Assembly: GCA_000435715.1 (NCBI GenBank)
Contig: FR882601.1
Coordinates: 162,424 to 217,510, forward strand
Direction: 5' to 3'
DNA: 55,087 nucleotides
Source of the DNA: Firmicutes bacterium CAG:145
GTDB lineage: Bacteria; Bacillota; Clostridia; Peptostreptococcales; Anaerovoracaceae
Within the stretch, counting starts at the first letter, position 1. Each line of letters opens with the position of its first letter. The translations under genes and the position numbers were made by a program. The notes beneath the pieces are model-generated. The model ran no database searches and was not told the DNA's origin. It worked only from the letters and a program-made list of their open reading frames with translations. Of this stretch, positions 52,811-55,087 are shown piece after piece.

Positions 52811-53307
52811 CTTATCTTGCCTTTCAATATATCTCTTCTGCCTTTAGAATGAGCATGGCAAATGGCAGCAGCCAGCGCGTCCGCAGTATCATCAGGTTTA
52901 GGCACTGACTCAAGTCCCAGCATGGTCTTGACCATGAACTGTACTTGCTTCTTGTCGGCTCTGCCGTAACCTACCAGCGCCTGCTTTATCTGCAGAGGCG
53001 TATATTCTCCTATGGGAAGGCCTCCGTCAGCACAGGCCAAAACGGCTACGCCTCTGGCCTCTCCCACTAAAATAGCCGTCTTTGCGTTATTATTAAAAAA
53101 CAGTTCTTCGATAGATGCTTCATCCGGCTCATATTTTCGTATGAGCTGAGCAAGGCTGCCGTATAATGTCTTAAGCCGCCGGGGCATGTCCATCGAAGCC
53201 TCAGTCAGGACAGCTCCGTAATCCACAGGAGAAAACTTGTTGCCCTTGACGTCTATTATGCCGTACCCGAGAATAGCATATCCCGGGTCTATGCCTAAAA
53301 TGCGCAT
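52807..53307 (-). CDS. ruvC: Crossover junction endodeoxyribonuclease RuvC
   Basis: A 166-residue Holliday-junction resolvase. Acidic active-site residues are in GIDPGYA, EELFFN and DDTADALAAAICHAH. Start MRILGIDPG is chosen because GAGGG lies 5 nt upstream and the longer frame runs into the promoter. First gene of ruvCAB-queA. Confidence 0.96.
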   Translation of the reverse strand: MRILGIDPGYAILGYGIIDVKGNKFSPVDYGAVLTEASMDMPRRLKTLYGSLAQLIRKYEPDEASIEELFFNNNAKTAILVGEARGVAVLACADGGLPIGEYTPLQIKQALVGYGRADKKQVQFMVKTMLGLESVPKPDDTADALAAAICHAHSKGRRDILKGKIR

Positions 53308-53340
53308 TTTTACCCTCTTCATCATCAGTATTTCCAAAAA

Positions 53341-53369
53341 ATTATAACACACAAACATCTGTTTGTCAT
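53341..53369 (-). promoter_or_regulatory. ruvCAB-queA promoter
   Basis: ATGACA (53369-53364), 17-nt spacer and TATAAT (53346-53341) with an extended -10 TG. Confidence 0.7.
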
Positions 53370-53379
53370 CCTTTCCGTG

Positions 53380-53411
53380 TTGACTTTTTTCGGAAATCTT
53401 ATTATAATAAG
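53380..53411 (+). promoter_or_regulatory. LysR-gene promoter with palindromic operator
   Basis: TTGACT (53380-53385), 17-nt spacer and TATAAT (53403-53408). The -10 element sits inside the perfect 14-bp palindrome CTTATTATAATAAG (53398-53411), a possible autorepression site. The -35 boxes of this and the ruvC promoter are only 10 bp apart. Confidence 0.65.
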
Positions 53412-53469
53412 GCACGGTCAGTACGTGAAGTTTATTTTTATTTTTTGGAGAAAGGAGGGATAGATTAAA

Positions 53470-54354
53470 GTGAACACAACTCACATCAAATCATTTTTAT
53501 ATGTTTCAAAGTACAACAGTATTTCTAAAGCGGCAGATAAGCTCAACTACTCTACATCCACTATCTATGAGCATCTAAAGTCTCTCGAAAATGAAGTCGG
53601 CGTTACTCTGTACAACAAGGCCAACAGAGGTATCTATCTGACTGAAAACGGAGAGATCTTTTTAGAATATGCCAACAAGATTTTAGATATAGTAGATGAT
53701 ATCCACCGCAGATTTTACAAGTCCAGCGAGACGCTTCGAATCACGGCCAGCGAATCCAGCGACTTTTTCGTCATGAAACCGCTTATGGATAAGTTCATCA
53801 TCAAATATCCGGATATCGAGATCGATTATACTAAGGCTACTACTGATGTTGCCATAGAGAAGATTCTCAACGGTCTCTGCGACGTAGGCGTCATCTCTGA
53901 ACCGGGATTCAGTACTTCGAAAGTAAAATGTGATTTTCTGTGTAAGCTTCCTCTTTCCTTTGTTGCTTCCCCGAAACACATATGTTTTAAAAACGGTATC
54001 GTCGATTCGAGAGAAGATAATACGCTCCTGTCCACTATGGGATTCACAGTAGTATCAAATCTTCTCGTTTCAAAAGGCCTTCTGTTCTCCGATTACTTTT
54101 CTTCAAAGAAAAATATAGGAGACCTCCAGACTCTTAGGGAATTGGCATATGAAGGTATAGGAATCTCTCTTCTGCCTACTTTTCTGGTGGAAGACGATAT
54201 AGCTCAGGGAAAACTCAAGTTGATCCCGGAGTTTAATGAAGAGTTTTCTTCCAGAATTTATATCCTCACCGAGCTAAACAATAAAAAGGTGAATAAATCA
54301 GTAAACAATTTTGTACAGCTGGCTCATTCGCTGCTTGCAAATTATATCACATAA
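53470..54354 (+). CDS. LysR-family transcriptional regulator
   Basis: A 294-residue LysR-type regulator: N-terminal winged helix (residues 1-65, with NSISKAADKLNYSTSTIYEHL as recognition region) and a periplasmic-binding-like effector domain (about 88-290). It starts at GTG with AAGGAGG 11 nt upstream. LysR regulators commonly act on a divergent gene, but the divergent neighbour is ruvCAB, an unlikely target, so the regulon is unclear. Effector unknown. Confidence 0.88.
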   Translation: MNTTHIKSFLYVSKYNSISKAADKLNYSTSTIYEHLKSLENEVGVTLYNKANRGIYLTENGEIFLEYANKILDIVDDIHRRFYKSSETLRITASESSDFFVMKPLMDKFIIKYPDIEIDYTKATTDVAIEKILNGLCDVGVISEPGFSTSKVKCDFLCKLPLSFVASPKHICFKNGIVDSREDNTLLSTMGFTVVSNLLVSKGLLFSDYFSSKKNIGDLQTLRELAYEGIGISLLPTFLVEDDIAQGKLKLIPEFNEEFSSRIYILTELNNKKVNKSVNNFVQLAHSLLANYIT

Positions 54355-54371
54355 ACCGGATCTTTAAAGAC

Positions 54372-54400
54372 AGAGGCTGCCGGGCCTCTATCTTTTTTTG
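54372..54400 (+). terminator. Terminator of the LysR gene
   Basis: AGAGGC (54372-54377) pairs with GCCTCT (54384-54389), then ATCTTTTTTTG; it lies just after the LysR stop. Confidence 0.85.
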
Positions 54401-54411
54401 TATAAGAGAGC

Positions 54412-54428
54412 CCCGTGTTAGACACGGG
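54412..54428. other. Short G+C-rich hairpin after the LysR terminator
   Basis: CCCGTGT-TAG-ACACGGG is a 7-bp perfect stem. It has no T tail, so it is not an obvious terminator. From here to 54547 no gene is visible. Confidence 0.5.
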
Positions 54429-54547
54429 AAATGAGGGGGGATCTTTTTGTTTTCTCTTAAGGTCAGCCATATCATCGCGACTGCGATCTCAGTGACGAGT
54501 CCCTGACAAACCGTCGATACTTAAATAAGCGCAGCTGATTTTTCCCT

Positions 54548-55000
54548 CCACTCGTTTTAAAAAAATTACAGTCCAAGTGTATCCTGCCCCACTCTATTTA
54601 AAGAAAAATAGCAATTTGAGTGGGGTTCGGCCCACTCGTTTACAGAAAAACTATCTCTTCGAGTGGGGTCCGACCCACTCGTTTACACAAAAACCGTCAA
54701 TTCGAGTGGGTCTCGGCCCACTCGTTTTACGTAAAAGCAAAGGTTCGAGTGGGGTAAAATTCCCGCCTCAACGCTAAAAAAGGCTAATTCATCGCATTCA
54801 TTTACATTATATGTAATTTTGCGAAGGGAGTATACCCACTCGTTTAAAGAAAAAATAGTAGTTTGAGTGGAGTCTGCCCCACTCTATTTAAAAAAAATAG
54901 CAATTTGAGTGGGACCCAGACCCCTCGTTTACACAAAAACAGTCCATTCCGAGTGGAACCCAGCCTACTCGTTTTCTATCAAAAACAAAGGTTCGAGTGG
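54548..55000. repeat. Array of nine palindromic 43-bp units
   Basis: Nine units share CCCACTCGTTTA, an A-rich run, a variable core of about 8 nt and TTCGAGTGGG. They start with ACTC-type cores at 54550, 54591, 54634, 54677, 54720, then after an 80-nt gap at 54838, 54881, 54923 and 54967, so the period is 43 bp (41-44). Neighbouring units also pair across their junctions (CGAGTGGG-N6-CCCACTCG). The period is not a multiple of three and no ORF spans the array, so it is not coding. Not a CRISPR by layout. Function unknown. Confidence 0.9.
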
Positions 55001-55027
55001 ATCATCCTTAAACTAAACGTAACATAA

Positions 55028-55067
55028 ACAATCATAACCATCAGTTGAAGCTGGTGGTTATGATTGT
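55028..55067. other. Long perfect hairpin near the window edge
   Basis: ACAATCATAACCATCAG pairs with CTGGTGGTTATGATTGT (17 pairs, one G-T) around TTGAAG. No T-run follows on the plus strand. It may be a terminator for something beyond the edge read on the minus strand, or a mobile-element end. Confidence 0.6.
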
Positions 55068-55087
55068 CACTAAAAGCGCACAAAAAT

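Noticed and set aside
54405..54435. IS200/IS605 right end or TnpB guide RNA
   Set aside because: The hairpin resembles such ends in a general way, but no tnpA or tnpB sequence or remnant is near it.
54577..54777. 66-residue ORF over the palindromic array
   Set aside because: The repeat period (43 bp) is not a multiple of three, there is no ribosome-binding site, and the translated peptide shows no pattern; it is a by-product of the repeats.
54548..55000. CRISPR array
   Set aside because: Units have palindromic arms at both ends of an A-rich segment, with a core of only about 8 nt that varies little; there are no 28-37-nt direct repeats with unique 30-nt spacers, and no cas genes.

Overview
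The window reads as chromosomal DNA of an anaerobic, amino-acid-fermenting member of the Clostridia. Evidence: almost all genes lie on the minus strand in long, tightly packed operons behind AGGAGG-type ribosome-binding sites. Gene neighbourhoods are typically clostridial (ruvCAB-queA, tgt, secDF-relA-dtd-hemZ-hisS-aspS, leuS-RNase J, efp). There is an oxygen-sensitive class III ribonucleotide reductase and an NADH/NADPH/ferredoxin-type flavin-iron-sulfur complex, and no respiratory genes. A family such as Anaerovoracaceae would fit, but that is only a guess from gene content.

Layout. 1-5.9 kb: a three-gene operon (NuoE-like, NuoF-like, and a giant ferredoxin-GltD-NuoG fusion) that probably moves electrons between NADH, NADPH and ferredoxin. 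5.9-10.7 kb: a CBS-domain membrane protein; mltG with the tRNA wobble-uridine genes trmR and trhP; efp. 10.8-27.6 kb: a long housekeeping series for translation, RNA decay, NAD synthesis, stringent response and protein export (secDF, relA, dtd, an MBL hydrolase, hemZ, hisS, aspS, nadD, yqeK, rsfS, leuS, RNase J, ylbF, and a short Xaa-Pro-peptidase-like gene). 27.9-29.6 kb: an A+T-richer accessory patch with a small membrane protein, a broken secreted protein and a type I toxin-antitoxin-like locus. 29.6-29.9 kb: rpmB. 30-35.5 kb: dapF, a DAACS-family transporter and lysA behind a textbook sigma-54 promoter, next to a damaged sigma-54 activator gene. 35.5-38.5 kb: nrdDG behind paired NrdR boxes. 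38.5-45.2 kb: assorted genes, including a membrane-anchored PepD-like protein that has lost its metal ligands. 45.3-46.6 kb: a fic gene bracketed by 28-bp direct repeats copied from the 3' end of rlmD. 46.6-53.3 kb: rlmD-tgt and queA-ruvBAC, split by a plus-strand threonine-dehydratase-like gene. 53.5-54.4 kb: a LysR regulator. 54.5-55.0 kb: a striking non-coding array of nine 43-bp palindromic units.

How it fits together. Several genes cooperate in tRNA and rRNA modification (trhP, trmR, queA, tgt, rlmD, dtd, efp). The most interesting functional unit is the sigma-54-controlled diaminopimelate/lysine module. The transporter lacks the arginine that marks acidic-amino-acid carriers, and the flanking enzymes would turn LL-DAP into meso-DAP and then lysine. 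This suggests uptake and use of diaminopimelate or lysine rather than plain biosynthesis. The two strongest structural puzzles are the fic island at rlmD and the palindromic array at the right edge.
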